NCBI GenBank assembly: GCA_937888925.1
Contig: CALARM010000535.1
Location: 1-6,658 of the forward strand
Direction: 5' to 3'
Length of the DNA: 6,658 bases
Source: an uncultured Synergistia bacterium
GTDB taxonomy: Bacteria > Eremiobacterota > SpSt-956 > JAKJGF01
Position numbers and translations under genes: made by a program. Position 1 is the first letter of the stretch; each line of letters begins with the position of its first letter. The notes beneath the pieces are model-generated. The model searched no databases and was not told the origin of the DNA. It saw nothing but the letters and a program-made list of their open reading frames with translations. Below are positions 6,574 through 6,658 of the stretch, piece by piece.

Positions 6574-6657
6574 TTACTTATAATATTTACCGGTCACGCA
6601 TTGCCCGTCACCTGTTACGATTGTTGAGGTTGATTTTAAGTGTCCATTAATATAGAG
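6574..6657 (-). CDS. Possible C-terminal end of an unrecognised protein (5' truncated by window edge)
   Basis: On the minus strand an open frame enters from the right edge and ends at TAA (6574-6576), giving 27 residues that end in VTGDGQCVTGKYYK. The other two minus-strand frames are broken by stops over this stretch. The polar Ser/Thr/Gly-rich tail with one Cys near the end resembles the C-terminus of some type IV pilins and pseudopilins, which would suit the neighbouring pilT genes. That is inference from composition only. A terminator-like hairpin 13 nt downstream gives some support. A run of 27 codons is short enough to be open by chance, so the call is tentative. Confidence 0.4.
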   Translation of the reverse strand, partial: LYINGHLKSTSTIVTGDGQCVTGKYYK

Positions 6658-6658
6658 C

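Overview
The window reads as one leftward (minus-strand) transcription unit of five complete genes, flanked by two gene ends cut by the window edges. The DNA is AT-rich by eye, all complete genes start with ATG, and four of the five have a strong AAGGAG-type Shine-Dalgarno (SD) sequence. A bifunctional AdhE suggests fermentative, anaerobic or facultative metabolism, and two PilT-type ATPases suggest type IV pili and twitching. This fits an anaerobic bacterium, either Firmicutes-like or from a less studied phylum. I cannot name the taxon from sequence alone.

Layout from left to right: (1) 3-161, plus strand, C-terminal end of an unrecognised protein. (2) 166-198, a perfect 12-bp GC-rich hairpin that can terminate this gene and, from the other side, adhE. 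(3) 211-2802, minus, adhE, aldehyde/alcohol dehydrogenase. (4) 2836-3195, minus, a stand-alone STAS-domain protein (anti-sigma factor antagonist type). (5) 3233-4153, minus, ribonuclease Z. (6) 4156-5253, minus, a PilT-like ATPase. (7) 5270-6334, minus, a second PilT-like ATPase, first in the transcript. (8) 6335-6573, a non-coding control region with a near-consensus sigma70-type promoter at 6423-6451 and a 4.7-copy array of a 13-bp repeat (6351-6411) that should lie in the 5' untranslated leader. (9) 6574-6657, minus, the last 27 codons of a possible further gene, followed by a weak terminator-like hairpin.

Gaps between the five complete genes are 16, 2, 37 and 33 bp, and I see no terminator between them, so one transcript from about 6416 to the hairpin at 166-194 is plausible. 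The two ATPases would power pilus retraction. RNase Z matures tRNA 3' ends. The STAS protein would relay a signal through phosphorylation-dependent partner binding. AdhE would reoxidise NADH by making ethanol. The first two genes share an obvious function; the rest look like an unrelated operon or one tied together by a regulatory need I cannot see.

I found no convincing undescribed system. The points most worth a second look are the repeat array in the pilT leader, the complementary deviations of the two PilT paralogues from the family motifs, and the mixed content of the operon.
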